A stretch of DNA of 64,000 nucleotides from an uncultured Bacteroidota bacterium (lineage in GTDB: Bacteria; Bacteroidota; Bacteroidia; JABEUT01): assembly GCA_903863935.1 (NCBI GenBank), contig CAIPDV010000081.1, positions 1-64,000 on the forward strand. Direction: 5' to 3'. Of the stretch, positions 1 through 8,624 are shown in pieces. The notes beneath the pieces were generated by a model. That model saw only the letters and a list, made by a program, of their open reading frames with translations. It ran no database searches and was not told the origin of the DNA. The position numbers were made by a program, and so were the translations under genes. The stretch's first letter is position 1. Each line of letters starts with the position of its first letter.

Positions 1-615
1 GTTCATATATACTGTACTCAATGAAAATGTATCTGTATAAAAAGGGCGATTATTGGGCAGAAATAATTGAACTCCGTTCAGGGCAAATAAAGAAGAGCTA
101 AAGCCACTTATTATAAAATAGCTTTTTACATCAGGGTCAAGTTCGAATAAATATCCTCCATGCAAAGTACCTGCATACTTCGGATGACGAATTTGCAAGA
201 ATACATTTTTGTAATCGTTAGGAACCAAACCGGAATAACTACCAACTACAATAGATTCCACCTGATCTCCCTGATATGCCTCATTCAGATTTATTCCCGA
301 TTTATTTTGCACCGTATCAGTTTGAGAAAGCATAAGTTCCGGGGAAGTAGTACATGAAGTAGTATAATATGTCGGCAGGTTTTGATTCATATAACCCACG
401 TTAGTGCGGAATATATTTAACAGCGTATTTGTTGTATTAGGAACTGCATTACATGAACCGCAAGGGTGATTGTACAGGGTGGTACTTCCACATGCTAATT
501 CATCTGCGCATTCGACACAAGAAGGGTCGCAAGTATATTGCAGAGTAAAGGAAACAGAATCGGTGTAACCAACATGTTTACTAGTATCACAAGCCAGAAT
601 TAATGGTATATTCAT
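1..615 (-). CDS. Partial Cys-containing surface protein, C-terminus off the left edge
   Basis: An open frame on the minus strand runs without a stop from about 657 to base 1 and leaves the window, so the C-terminus is missing. The first ATG is at 613-615, and an in-frame TAA lies upstream at 658-660. The start MNIPLILACDTSKHVGYTD does not look like a signal peptide. The N-terminal part is rich in Cys (motifs CDPSCVEC and CGSCNAVP). It resembles the interior of large secreted Bacteroidota proteins rather than a true N-terminus, so the gene may be 5'-truncated or begin at a non-ATG codon. I do not recognise a named family. Reading frame is clear; function is unknown. Confidence 0.6.
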   Translation of the reverse strand, partial: MNIPLILACDTSKHVGYTDSVSFTLQYTCDPSCVECADELACGSTTLYNHPCGSCNAVPNTTNTLLNIFRTNVGYMNQNLPTYYTTSCTTSPELMLSQTDTVQNKSGINLNEAYQGDQVESIVVGSYSGLVPNDYKNVFLQIRHPKYAGTLHGGYLFELDPDVKSYFIISGFSSSLFALNGVQLFLPNNRPFYTDTFSLSTVYMN

Positions 616-779
616 ACATGCCAACGGTTGAGTCCATACCGAATGTTCTCTACTCCTTTAGGAGTTTAGAGCGGTATTTTCACTGTAAATTAAAAAGCAG
701 ATTGAGATATGTGAAAAGTGACTTAGCCTCTATTATTTTGAGATGCATTGATTTAATTGTCTTGGGACACTCAATAAAA

Positions 780-806
780 AAAAGAGAACCCATGAGATTC
801 TCTTTT
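780..806. terminator. Bidirectional hairpin terminator
   Basis: A perfect 9-bp stem (AAAAGAGAA at 780-788 with TTCTCTTTT at 798-806) encloses a 9-base loop. It has A-runs on the left and T-runs on the right, so it can act for either strand. It lies between the left-edge gene start and the 3' end of the rhomboid gene. Nothing else was recognised in the gene-free stretch 616-969. Confidence 0.5.
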
Positions 807-969
807 GCACTTTAACTATACCACTTGAAATTAAGTAACTTGCATATCCTTCTTTCGCTTAAACTCATTAGGTTTCGCAACTGTTACCGCTAGCTGGGAA
901 AAAGGCAACGTTGCGTAAAGGTCGTGGCAACTATAATAAAGAGTTAAATAACGCTCAAATCTTGTGTCA

Positions 970-1827
970 TCACGAAGGCTTGCTTGATTTGAAGAGGAAG
1001 TCTTTTTCCTCTTTTGTAAGCGCATCATAACCCGAACTGGAGATCTTATCAAGAATGGCGTCAATTTTTTTCTGTTTGTCATCCGATGGTTTGGTGTTTG
1101 GGCGAAAGCCGCTACCACCTTCTTTTTTAATTTTTGGACCTGGCTTGAACAGTTTTGAAATACTTCCGAATTTTTTGAAAAAATTATTTGCAATCATTGC
1201 AAAGTCGGTACCCTGTTTGTACTGAACCATGTAAATAATTCCATACAAGGCACCCCCAATGTGTGCAACCTTTCCTCCGCTGTTCACACTAAAATCGACT
1301 ATAGAGCTTAATATAAATGATGCCAGCACCACATATTTCAGTTTCACTTCTCCAATTATGAAAAGATAAACTGAATAATTCGGAACCAGCACTGCAATTG
1401 CCACCACTACCGCCATTACTCCAGCGGAAGCACCAATCATGGGATAAGGTTGCCTGGTAAAAGAAGAAAAAAGTAAAAATAAAAGTCCTCCTGCTAAACC
1501 GCCAAAAAGATAGGTATAGAAAATACGATATCCCCTTACAAAGTCTTCGAAAATGCGGCCGATAAAATAAAGCCAGAACATATTGGAAAATATGTGTCCG
1601 AAACTCACATGAACAAACATGCTTGTAATTAATGTCCACGGCCTGTGTAATAGCTTTATGGGGGATGATGGAAGTGCGAAGTAATCATAAAAAGAAGCTT
1701 CGCCACCGGGAATATTTACCCAAATGTTGGCTATCAGAAAAACAATAATATTAACAACGATCAACCGGATAAGGGGTGTTGACCTGCTGCCTAATAAATT
1801 TTCGTATTCAGTGCGAAGGAATGACAT
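970..1827 (-). CDS. Rhomboid family intramembrane serine protease (1)
   Basis: A 285-residue polytopic membrane protein of the rhomboid family, which cleaves substrate transmembrane helices inside the membrane. The catalytic Ser134 lies in GASAGVMAV and the partner His189 in AHIGG. The HIFSN motif (His78, Asn82) of the oxyanion region is also present. After the last membrane helix, from about residue 205, comes a basic cytoplasmic tail ending in a predicted helical segment (KKIDAILDKISSSGYDAL), a tail type common in Bacteroidota rhomboids. It lies 9 bp downstream of a second rhomboid gene on the same strand and is probably cotranscribed with it. Family assignment is firm; substrates are unknown. 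Confidence 0.93.
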   Translation of the reverse strand: MSFLRTEYENLLGSRSTPLIRLIVVNIIVFLIANIWVNIPGGEASFYDYFALPSSPIKLLHRPWTLITSMFVHVSFGHIFSNMFWLYFIGRIFEDFVRGYRIFYTYLFGGLAGGLLFLLFSSFTRQPYPMIGASAGVMAVVVAIAVLVPNYSVYLFIIGEVKLKYVVLASFILSSIVDFSVNSGGKVAHIGGALYGIIYMVQYKQGTDFAMIANNFFKKFGSISKLFKPGPKIKKEGGSGFRPNTKPSDDKQKKIDAILDKISSSGYDALTKEEKDFLFKSSKPS

Positions 1828-1836
1828 AGCTGGTTT

Positions 1837-2652
1837 TTAAGTTCTGCGTTGACTGCGCCAATACATAATTAATATAAAGCCAAATACCATTCCGCCTAAG
1901 TGAGCATAATGGGCTACATTATCGCCGGTTGAATTTTTAATACCTGAATATAATTCGAATAGACCATATAGGATAACAAAGTATTTAGCTTTTATAGGAA
2001 TAGCAAAATAAAGGTATAACTCGGTGTTCGGGAATAACATACCGTAGGCAAGCAGTATTCCGAATATAGCACCTGATGCGCCAATTGTGTTGGAATTAGT
2101 AATGGCAAACTGGTAAAGCATGTTGAGCGTATTCACCATTCCGTCGTTAGTTGTTGGCGTTGCATATCCATGGATATCTTGAAAATTGTTTGCAATGATA
2201 GCTGAGAAGTTGTCAATATTCGGACTTAAATTGAAGGAAGTAATAGCAGTTTGAATGTGGTGAAAGTAAAGATATAAGGATACCTCCTGGGTTATTGCCG
2301 CGCCTATACCACAAATAAAATAAAATATGATGAATCGTTTTGCTCCCCAGTAATTTTCAAGTGCGGCTCCAAACATCCATAAAGCAAACATATTTGAGAA
2401 AATATGCATGAGGCTGCTGGCATTGTGCAATTGAAAAAAACTGGATGTATCATGAAGGAACATGTATGTTACCAACTGATAAATTTTGAAATTGGAAGCC
2501 TGAAAATAATGCAACCCAAGGTAGTTAGTAATGTCAATATGGTTCATCGTCTGAATAGTCAGGGTCGCAATATAGAATACAACATTAGCTATCAGCAGGT
2601 TTTTTACTACCGGTGGAAATAAACTAAAAGAAGGACGACGGTAATCATTCAT
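1837..2652 (-). CDS. Rhomboid family intramembrane serine protease (2)
   Basis: A 271-residue rhomboid with the nucleophile Ser193 in GASGAIFG, His251 in AHLGG and the HIFSN motif (His83, Asn87). Compared with the downstream rhomboid it lacks the basic C-terminal tail. It has a long loop of about 50 residues (roughly 132-180) between membrane segments, possibly a lumenal/periplasmic specificity loop. It is the first gene of a tandem rhomboid pair, and mutL ends 36 bp upstream on the same strand. The two paralogues are diverged, so this is an old duplication or two separate subfamilies. Both keep all catalytic residues. Confidence 0.93.
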   Translation of the reverse strand: MNDYRRPSFSLFPPVVKNLLIANVVFYIATLTIQTMNHIDITNYLGLHYFQASNFKIYQLVTYMFLHDTSSFFQLHNASSLMHIFSNMFALWMFGAALENYWGAKRFIIFYFICGIGAAITQEVSLYLYFHHIQTAITSFNLSPNIDNFSAIIANNFQDIHGYATPTTNDGMVNTLNMLYQFAITNSNTIGASGAIFGILLAYGMLFPNTELYLYFAIPIKAKYFVILYGLFELYSGIKNSTGDNVAHYAHLGGMVFGFILIMYWRSQRRT

Positions 2653-2687
2653 GATAATGCCTTATATCAATTATAAATTAGTATATA

Positions 2688-4499
2688 TTAAAACCATGAT
2701 TCAATTATTTCAGGAGAAAATTCAATATAAACTTTTTTTCCTTCGGGTGCTATATCGGGAGTGGGGCAATTAAATAGCCGTTCAATTAATCCTTCCCTTT
2801 CTTCCACCGATAATAATTTGGTGCAGCGGGCTGCCATCTTTCTGGCGTATCCTTTGGCAAGTAGCGTATTTCCGGGGTTCTTTATTTCAGAATTGGTAGT
2901 GTTTTTATAATTTTCAATCACCCCATCTAAAAAATCGGAGGACGCACCTGAGTCAACCCCGGCGGGAACTCCATATACTATGAACGTTTGTTTGCCAAAA
3001 TCATTGATGTCGAAACCAAGGCATTTTAGTTCCGGCAGCAGATTGGTAATAATAGCCGAATCCTCAGCCGAAACCTGTATGGTTTGAGGGAATAATTCTT
3101 TCTGAGATGGCAGGCCTGCTTTGTTTTGCAAGGCCGCATTCGCTTCTTCAAAAAATATCTTTTCCCAGGCCAGTCGTTGGTTTACCATCAATATTTTTTC
3201 GTCGGTTGCCAGCACAATATAGTTTTTGCCCCATTGTTCATGCCACTTTAAGGGTACACTCGTTTCCTGAGCTATGATTGGTTCCGGTGATAATACTTCA
3301 GGTTGAATGTAGTTTTGCTGACCAGTTCTCCGGGTCTCGTTACGCATGGTTTGGGTAAAACCGGCATTCCGCAAATTAGTTTTTGCTTCTTCGGTAAACG
3401 GATTGTAGTTCGGGTTAATTTTTATTTGGGGCTGACGGAGTATATCGGTACTTTTCACAGGTTGAATTTCAAAAGCCTGTTCCATGTTAAAATCCATTGG
3501 CGGAATAACATTGTGTTGCCCCAAAGCCCTTTTAACGGCTGCTTTTAATATGGCATATACCATTGATTCATCCTCAAATTTAATTTCTGTTTTAGTAGGG
3601 TGTATGTTCACATCTATCTTTCCCGGCTGAATTTCAAAAAATACAAAGTAGGAGGGGAATGATTCCTTTGCCAGCAGTTCTGTGTAAGCTGACTGCAAGG
3701 CATGATGCAGGTAATTGTTCTTGATAAACCGTTTGTTTACAAAGAAATATTGCTCACCTCTTGTCTTTTTGGCATATTCCGGTTTACCAATGAATCCGGA
3801 TATGGAAACAAGGTTGGTATTTTCCACAACGGGAACTATCTTCTGGTCGTATGTATTTCCAAAAAGAGCCATGATCCTATGCTTCAGGCTACCTGCCATA
3901 ATATGAAAAACCTGTTCATCATTATTGAATAAAGAGAATTCCACTTCCGGATGCGCTAAAGCAATCCGGTGGAACTCCTCCATGATATGACGAAATTCTA
4001 CCTGGTCTGACTTTAAAAAGGTTTTCCTTGCAGGAACATTAAAGAACAGATTCTTTATGCTTATGGAAGTTCCGGCTTCAGCCTGGCATGGTTCCTGTCG
4101 CAGGAATTTGCTATGTTCTATTTCAACAAGAGTACCCATTTCGCTGTCCGGTGTACGGGTTTTAAGTTCAACCGTGGAAATAGCTGCTACAGATGCCAGG
4201 GCCTCTCCCCGGAAACCTTTCGTGGTTACCGAAAATATATCGTCGGCAGTAGTAATTTTAGAAGTGGCGTGTTTATCAAAACAAAGTCGCGCATCGGTAT
4301 CGGACATGCCACATCCGTTATCAATCACCCGGATAAGGGTCTTGCCTGCGTCTTTTATGATCAGTTTTATTTTGGTGGAGCCGGCATCTACTGCGTTCTC
4401 CATGAGTTCCTTTACAGCCGAAGCAGGGCGCTGAATAACCTCACCCGCTGCTATCTGGTTTATCACATGGTCCGACAATAATTTTATGACATCTGACAT
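2688..4499 (-). CDS. mutL: DNA mismatch repair protein MutL
   Basis: A 603-residue MutL. The N-terminal GHKL ATPase is intact: NQIAAGEVIQRPASAVKELM (motif I with the catalytic Glu), DNGCGM, KHATSKI and GFRGEALASV. MutL couples mismatch recognition by MutS to strand incision or helicase loading. The C-terminal dimerisation domain is present, but the endonuclease motif DQHA(X)2E(X)4E reads NQRLAWEKIFFE at residues 440-451. The metal-binding Asp is Asn440 and the His is Arg442, while both Glu residues are kept. The protein ends at a plausible C-terminal strand (KKVYIEFSPEIIESWF). It is divergent from the PAP2 phosphatase gene, with 64 bp between the starts. Confidence 0.96.
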   Translation of the reverse strand: MSDVIKLLSDHVINQIAAGEVIQRPASAVKELMENAVDAGSTKIKLIIKDAGKTLIRVIDNGCGMSDTDARLCFDKHATSKITTADDIFSVTTKGFRGEALASVAAISTVELKTRTPDSEMGTLVEIEHSKFLRQEPCQAEAGTSISIKNLFFNVPARKTFLKSDQVEFRHIMEEFHRIALAHPEVEFSLFNNDEQVFHIMAGSLKHRIMALFGNTYDQKIVPVVENTNLVSISGFIGKPEYAKKTRGEQYFFVNKRFIKNNYLHHALQSAYTELLAKESFPSYFVFFEIQPGKIDVNIHPTKTEIKFEDESMVYAILKAAVKRALGQHNVIPPMDFNMEQAFEIQPVKSTDILRQPQIKINPNYNPFTEEAKTNLRNAGFTQTMRNETRRTGQQNYIQPEVLSPEPIIAQETSVPLKWHEQWGKNYIVLATDEKILMVNQRLAWEKIFFEEANAALQNKAGLPSQKELFPQTIQVSAEDSAIITNLLPELKCLGFDINDFGKQTFIVYGVPAGVDSGASSDFLDGVIENYKNTTNSEIKNPGNTLLAKGYARKMAARCTKLLSVEEREGLIERLFNCPTPDIAPEGKKVYIEFSPEIIESWF

Positions 4500-4537
4500 G
4501 CCTGGCTTGCTTTTTTACAAAAGTAAGGAATCCCTCG

Positions 4538-4545
4538 TATATTTG
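4538..4545 (+). promoter_or_regulatory. Bacteroidota -7 box for the PAP2 gene
   Basis: TATATTTG matches the Bacteroidota primary sigma -7 consensus TAnnTTTG and lies 18 bp before the chosen ATG at 4564. No convincing -33 TTG was seen at the usual 19-base spacing. The box also supports the downstream start over the ATG at 4486, which would overlap mutL. Confidence 0.5.
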
Positions 4546-4563
4546 CTTCATAAATCATCGCGT

Positions 4564-5157
4564 ATGAGTTCTTTTATAGACACATTAAAGGCAATAGATA
4601 CCGATATTCTGGTATTCATTAATAGCAAGAACTCTCCATTCTGGGATGAAGTGATGATAACCATCAGCGGAAAGTTTACCTGGATACCTATGTACCTGCT
4701 CTTTGCAGTGTTAATAATACGCGATTACAGAAAGTCTGCCTGGCTAGTAATACTTTTTGGAATTATTGCTGTTGTACTGAGTGATCAGGCAGCTAATCTC
4801 ATAAAAGACCATGTGATGCGTTACAGGCCTAGCCATAATGGATTATTAACCGGAGCCTTGCATTATTACAGCGACCAAGGCAAAGACCCATACATGGGCG
4901 GGCAATATGGTTTTCCCTCCAATCATGCTGCCAATGCGGCTTCAATTGCTACTTATCTAATACTTCTGTTCCGCAACAAATGGGTAACGTTAGGTCTAAT
5001 GGTATATGTTTTTCTGATATGCTACAGTCGGGTTTATCTGGGTGTCCATTACCCATTCGATGTTTTTTGCGGATGCCTTTTAGGTCTCTTTACCGGCTCA
5101 CTAGCCCACAAAACGTGTATGCTTTTGCAACGGGGTACTTCAATGACGGATAATTAG
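4564..5157 (+). CDS. PAP2 family membrane phosphatase
   Basis: A membrane phosphatase of the PAP2 superfamily (197 residues from this start). The three motifs of the active site are present: KDHVMRYRP, a PSGH-like FPSNHAANA, and SRVYLGVHYPFDV with the catalytic His and Asp. The second motif has Asn where Gly is usual (PSNH). Relatives dephosphorylate undecaprenyl pyrophosphate or lipid-A/phosphatidyl phosphates at the periplasmic face; the substrate here cannot be told from sequence. About five hydrophobic segments are visible. The ATG at 4564 was preferred because the longer reading from 4486 overlaps mutL and lacks the promoter box at 4538. Confidence 0.9.
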   Translation: MSSFIDTLKAIDTDILVFINSKNSPFWDEVMITISGKFTWIPMYLLFAVLIIRDYRKSAWLVILFGIIAVVLSDQAANLIKDHVMRYRPSHNGLLTGALHYYSDQGKDPYMGGQYGFPSNHAANAASIATYLILLFRNKWVTLGLMVYVFLICYSRVYLGVHYPFDVFCGCLLGLFTGSLAHKTCMLLQRGTSMTDN

Positions 5158-5178
5158 GTTTAGTAACTCAATGACTTT

Positions 5179-5247
5179 GTCATCCTGAGGAACGAAGGAT
5201 CTGTTTTAAAAACAGATTCCTCACTTCGTCCGGAATGACAATCTCAC
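5179..5247. repeat. Dispersed palindromic repeat, family A (solo copy)
   Basis: An imperfect palindrome beginning GTCATCCTGAGGAACGAAGG, with a central CTGTTTTAAAAACAG and ending GGAATGACAATCTCAC. The same element recurs at 19545-19610, 36927-36988 and 58646-58719, and in split form around the GIY-YIG gene at 57986-58428. It sits between the convergent 3' ends of the PAP2 and aminotransferase genes. Confidence 0.85.
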
Positions 5248-5261
5248 TGTTAGTGAAAAAG

Positions 5262-6401
5262 TCATGCTGGGAAATTTTTATAAAACTTCAATATCTGTTC
5301 ACAAACATGATCCACTTCGTTTAATTTCAAATCGTAGTAGAGTGGAAGCCTTACCAGGCAATCGGAGTAGTGGTCGGAGTTCGGTAATTCCGGACCCTTA
5401 TATTTATCTTTGTAAAAAGGACTTTTGTGCAAACTCTGATAATGGAAAACAGCCTGTATTTTATGTTTTTTTAAATGTTCTATCAGTTTGCTGCGTTCAT
5501 CTTTACTTTTGCAAACCAAATAAAACATGTGTCCATTATTGGTAGCATATTCCGGGATGTTGGGCAGCATAATATTTTTCTTGGCCAATTCTTTTAGCTG
5601 ATCATAATATTGTTCCCAAAGCCGTCTTCTTTTCTTTTGAATTTTATCCAACTCTTCCAGTTGGGCTTTTAAAAAAGCTGCTGTAATATCCGATGGAAGA
5701 AAAGATGAACCAACGTCAACCCATTCGTATTTATCGGCTTTGCCTTTAAAGAATGCACGCCTGTTTGTACCTTTTTCCCAGATAATTTCAGCCCTATCGT
5801 TAATGCTGGTATCATTCACTGTCAACATGCCGCCCTCTCCGGTAATAATATTCTTTGACTCATGAAACGAGAATGCCCCTACATGTCCTATACTTCCGAG
5901 CGCAGACTTTTTATAATACGAGTCAATACACTGGGCCGCATCTTCAATAACCAATAATTTATGCTTTTTGGCAATATTCATTATTGCATCCATGTCGCAG
6001 GCAACCCCGGCATAATGAACTACAACTATCGCTTTTGTTTTATTAGTAATAAGGCTTTCGATCTGCTTAATATCCATATTCGGATTTGTTGCAGTGGAAT
6101 CGGCAAAAGCAATGTTAGCACCTCTGATTACAAAAGGATTTACACTGGAAACAAATGTGAATGAAGGTGCTATCACTTCATCACCTTCTTTTATATTGAA
6201 AAGCATAGCCCCCATTTCAAGGGCATCGGTGCAGGAATTGGTAAGCAGTACCTTTTTGAATCCGTAAGCCTTTTCCAGTTGTGCCTGGCACTCTCGGGTG
6301 AATAATCCGTCGCCGGAGATCTTCCCGGTTTTTACAGCCCTCTTCATATACATAAGTTCCTTCCCGGTAAGGTGAGGTATATTGAAGTAGATAGGCTTCA
6401 T
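5262..6401 (-). CDS. dTDP-4-amino-4,6-dideoxygalactose transaminase (WecE/RffA-like)
   Basis: A 379-residue PLP-dependent sugar aminotransferase of the DegT/DnrJ/EryC1 family. The PLP-binding lysine is Lys183 in SFHESKNIITGEGG, and VIEDAAQ (151-157) carries the cofactor-contacting Asp. The N-terminus IYFNIPHLTGKEL and the SCTDALEM segment match the WecE/RffA branch, which transfers an amino group from glutamate to a dTDP-4-keto-6-deoxyhexose for surface glycan synthesis. A GT-B glycosyltransferase gene lies 9 bp upstream on the same strand, consistent with a small glycan operon. The exact sugar product is inferred from the family only. Confidence 0.88.
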   Translation of the reverse strand: MKPIYFNIPHLTGKELMYMKRAVKTGKISGDGLFTRECQAQLEKAYGFKKVLLTNSCTDALEMGAMLFNIKEGDEVIAPSFTFVSSVNPFVIRGANIAFADSTATNPNMDIKQIESLITNKTKAIVVVHYAGVACDMDAIMNIAKKHKLLVIEDAAQCIDSYYKKSALGSIGHVGAFSFHESKNIITGEGGMLTVNDTSINDRAEIIWEKGTNRRAFFKGKADKYEWVDVGSSFLPSDITAAFLKAQLEELDKIQKKRRRLWEQYYDQLKELAKKNIMLPNIPEYATNNGHMFYLVCKSKDERSKLIEHLKKHKIQAVFHYQSLHKSPFYKDKYKGPELPNSDHYSDCLVRLPLYYDLKLNEVDHVCEQILKFYKNFPA

Positions 6402-6410
6402 GTAAAATAC

Positions 6411-7562
6411 TTAATGTAGCGAAGATAGTTTTTTCTTCGATTCAGCCATGTGATGAATCAAACTTGCCGTAACTTTTTCAAAAGTGAAGTTTTTTATTTT
6501 TTCGGCAGAGTTCAATTTCCTTTGCTCTATCGCATCATGCTTGGTTTTGATAACCTCGCTCAAGGTCTTGAAGATTTCCTTTTCATCCGGTTTCCTGATT
6601 ATCCAGCCATTTTCATTGTTCACCAAAAGTGAAACAGCTCCTACATCGGTGGCTGCAATAGCAAGGCCGCAAGCCATACCTTCCATAATTACATAGGGCA
6701 TACCTTCGGCATACGACGGGCAAACCAATACATCTGCTTTCGATAAAATATTTTTTATGTCTGTTTCAGAAGAAAGCTGGCCGTGGTAGCGGATTTCCGG
6801 TGAATTTATTTTGTGTTCATCCGGAATAGGGCCTATAAAATCAAATGTAAACTTTCCGGAAGGAAGCAACATTTTTAAAGCTCCATGCAGTTCCCTAATG
6901 CCTTTGCGAAGTTCGTAACGCCCAACGAAAACAAAATGGGTTTTTCCATCGTCTGCTTGTTTATTCCCGGTAAACCACAATTCATCAATACCTCCGGGGA
7001 TTTCCCAAATTTGTTCCTTCTTTACGAAGTCTTTCAATAGGGTAGTAAGTTTACCGCCGAATGAAATGGTATAGTTGGCTTTTTTAAGATTAGCTTTCGC
7101 TTCCGTGCGAAACATATATTTTGAAACTCCTGCTTTCACCGAAGGGGAATCCTGGAACATTTCCAAACCATGCAAGTGCACAGCTACCGGCGGAAATCCT
7201 TTCCGCTGGCGTTTGGCGGGTAAGCCTGATGCACAAAAACCCTGCACAAAAACAAAATCGATTTCCTTAATTACTTTTTTTAACTCATCGGCAAGCTGGC
7301 TTGCATACTTGCGCGATTCATAAAAATAATGGAATGGGATATTGGGTATTTTAGGGAACGGAACAACAACTGACTTGATGTGTTTTTTTTCTTCGGCTGA
7401 GAAGAACTCCAGTTCATTAATGTCGTGCGAGCTCTGGTTGCAATGAAACAGATAAACCTCATTCCCGCTGTTGACAAGCTGCTTTACTAACTGGTAAGCA
7501 AACTTTTGCATTCCGCCAATCACATAAGGATGTACTCCATCAGTAAGGATTGCAATTTTCAT
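6411..7562 (-). CDS. Glycosyltransferase family 4 (GT-B fold)
   Basis: A 383-residue cytoplasmic glycosyltransferase. The N-terminal Rossmann domain opens with the GGMQKFAYQLVKQL acceptor-domain motif, and the C-terminal GT1-type nucleotide-sugar domain carries FVGRYELRKGIREL, the loop SKADVLVCPSYAEGMPYVIM with its conserved Glu, and an EGMACG helix. Family members add hexoses to lipid-linked or surface glycans. It overlaps coaE by 4 bp and is followed after 9 bp by the WecE-like aminotransferase, so the three genes are probably one transcript. Donor and acceptor cannot be predicted from this sequence. Confidence 0.9.
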   Translation of the reverse strand: MKIAILTDGVHPYVIGGMQKFAYQLVKQLVNSGNEVYLFHCNQSSHDINELEFFSAEEKKHIKSVVVPFPKIPNIPFHYFYESRKYASQLADELKKVIKEIDFVFVQGFCASGLPAKRQRKGFPPVAVHLHGLEMFQDSPSVKAGVSKYMFRTEAKANLKKANYTISFGGKLTTLLKDFVKKEQIWEIPGGIDELWFTGNKQADDGKTHFVFVGRYELRKGIRELHGALKMLLPSGKFTFDFIGPIPDEHKINSPEIRYHGQLSSETDIKNILSKADVLVCPSYAEGMPYVIMEGMACGLAIAATDVGAVSLLVNNENGWIIRKPDEKEIFKTLSEVIKTKHDAIEQRKLNSAEKIKNFTFEKVTASLIHHMAESKKKLSSLH

Positions 7563-8146
7563 TTGTAAAAGGAAAGTAACTTATTATGTATCTCCATTAC
7601 CAGCGGCATCAAAGGATTTACTTCATCATTAGAAATTACAAAATTGGCAAGCTCTTTTTTTTGCTCATCACTCCATTGGTTTTTTATCCGGTCACGAATG
7701 GTAGCTTCATCAATTCCATCCCTTTGCATAACGCGTTGTATGCGTATTTCCTCGGGTGCTGTAACCAATATTGTATAATCAAGCTGCTTGTAAATTCCGG
7801 TTTCAAACAAAATAGCAGCTTCATTGATCACATACGAAGTGCTTTGTTCACTCACCCACTCATTGAATTTGCTTCTTACCGCAGGATGTATCACAGCAGT
7901 AAGCTCAGCAAGTTTTTCAGGGTTTTTGAAAACTATTTCCGCCATTTTTTTGCGGTCGGGCTTTTGTCCGGTAATTATTGTGTCTCCAAAAATTTCAATA
8001 ACCTTTTTAATTACGGATGAATCTTCGGCTAATAGATCTCTACCCGCTTCATCGGCATTAAATACAGGTACTTCAAGGCATTGGAATAGTTTGCATACAG
8101 TAGATTTACCGCTCCCTATTCCGCCTGTTATTCCGATTTTCAGCAT
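7559..8146 (-). CDS. coaE: Dephospho-CoA kinase
   Basis: A 195-residue P-loop kinase catalysing the last step of coenzyme A synthesis, ATP-dependent phosphorylation of the 3'-OH of dephospho-CoA. The Walker A GGIGSGKST is at residues 8-16, followed by the family motif VPVFNADEAGRDLL with its substrate-binding Asp. The lid segment contains RIQRVMQRDG. Length is typical. It overlaps the YbbR-like gene upstream by 1 bp and the glycosyltransferase downstream by 4 bp. Linkage to YbbR, yajC and DUF1573 is a usual Bacteroidota arrangement. Confidence 0.96.
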   Translation of the reverse strand: MLKIGITGGIGSGKSTVCKLFQCLEVPVFNADEAGRDLLAEDSSVIKKVIEIFGDTIITGQKPDRKKMAEIVFKNPEKLAELTAVIHPAVRSKFNEWVSEQSTSYVINEAAILFETGIYKQLDYTILVTAPEEIRIQRVMQRDGIDEATIRDRIKNQWSDEQKKELANFVISNDEVNPLMPLVMEIHNKLLSFYK

Positions 8147-8613
8147 CAGTTTTTGTCTGCGGTTTTAGGTTCGGCGGGCCTGATAAATAATGTATCGGGA
8201 GTGATATCAAGAACCTTTACTTCATCGCCAAGTTGTTCCTCAACTTTTTCAGCATGAATTCGATTGGTAAGGGTGTAATAGTATTGATTTTCCCTGTGCC
8301 TGAACTGGGAAGCATCCAACTTAATAAATTTGTCGAAGATGCCGAGTTTATAGCCCATAAACCGGTAGCCATTTGTATTTACCTTAATACGCATAGTGTC
8401 AGTAGTCGCCAGTTGATTCGCCTGCTTTGGCAAGTGCTGGTACTGGATATAAAACACAAACGACTCGGTGTATTTTTTCGAAAGCATGTTCATTAACCAG
8501 AATGCAAACGAAATGAGAAAGCAGATGGAAAAAACAACTATCCTGTAATTGGATTTGCGTTTTCCGTCTGCCTGCTCTTTACGCCTGTGTAGTTTAAGCA
8601 GCGATGCCTTCAT
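8146..8613 (-). CDS. YbbR-like domain protein
   Basis: A 155-residue protein with a basic cytoplasmic N-terminus, one membrane anchor at about residues 25-44 (IVVFSICFLISFAFWLMNML) and an extracytoplasmic domain. The extracytoplasmic part fits the short single-domain YbbR proteins found between yajC and coaE in Bacteroidota. YbbR proteins in Firmicutes (CdaR) regulate the diadenylate cyclase CdaA; no such partner is seen here, so that role is not assumed. The family call rests on architecture and gene order more than on a clear motif. Confidence 0.75.
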   Translation of the reverse strand: MKASLLKLHRRKEQADGKRKSNYRIVVFSICFLISFAFWLMNMLSKKYTESFVFYIQYQHLPKQANQLATTDTMRIKVNTNGYRFMGYKLGIFDKFIKLDASQFRHRENQYYYTLTNRIHAEKVEEQLGDEVKVLDITPDTLFIRPAEPKTADKN

Positions 8614-8624
8614 CGCTCAAGGGT

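Noticed and set aside
831-1193. Minus-strand frame of 120 codons downstream of the first rhomboid
   Set aside because: It overlaps the rhomboid tail in another frame and has no start signal or recognisable domain.
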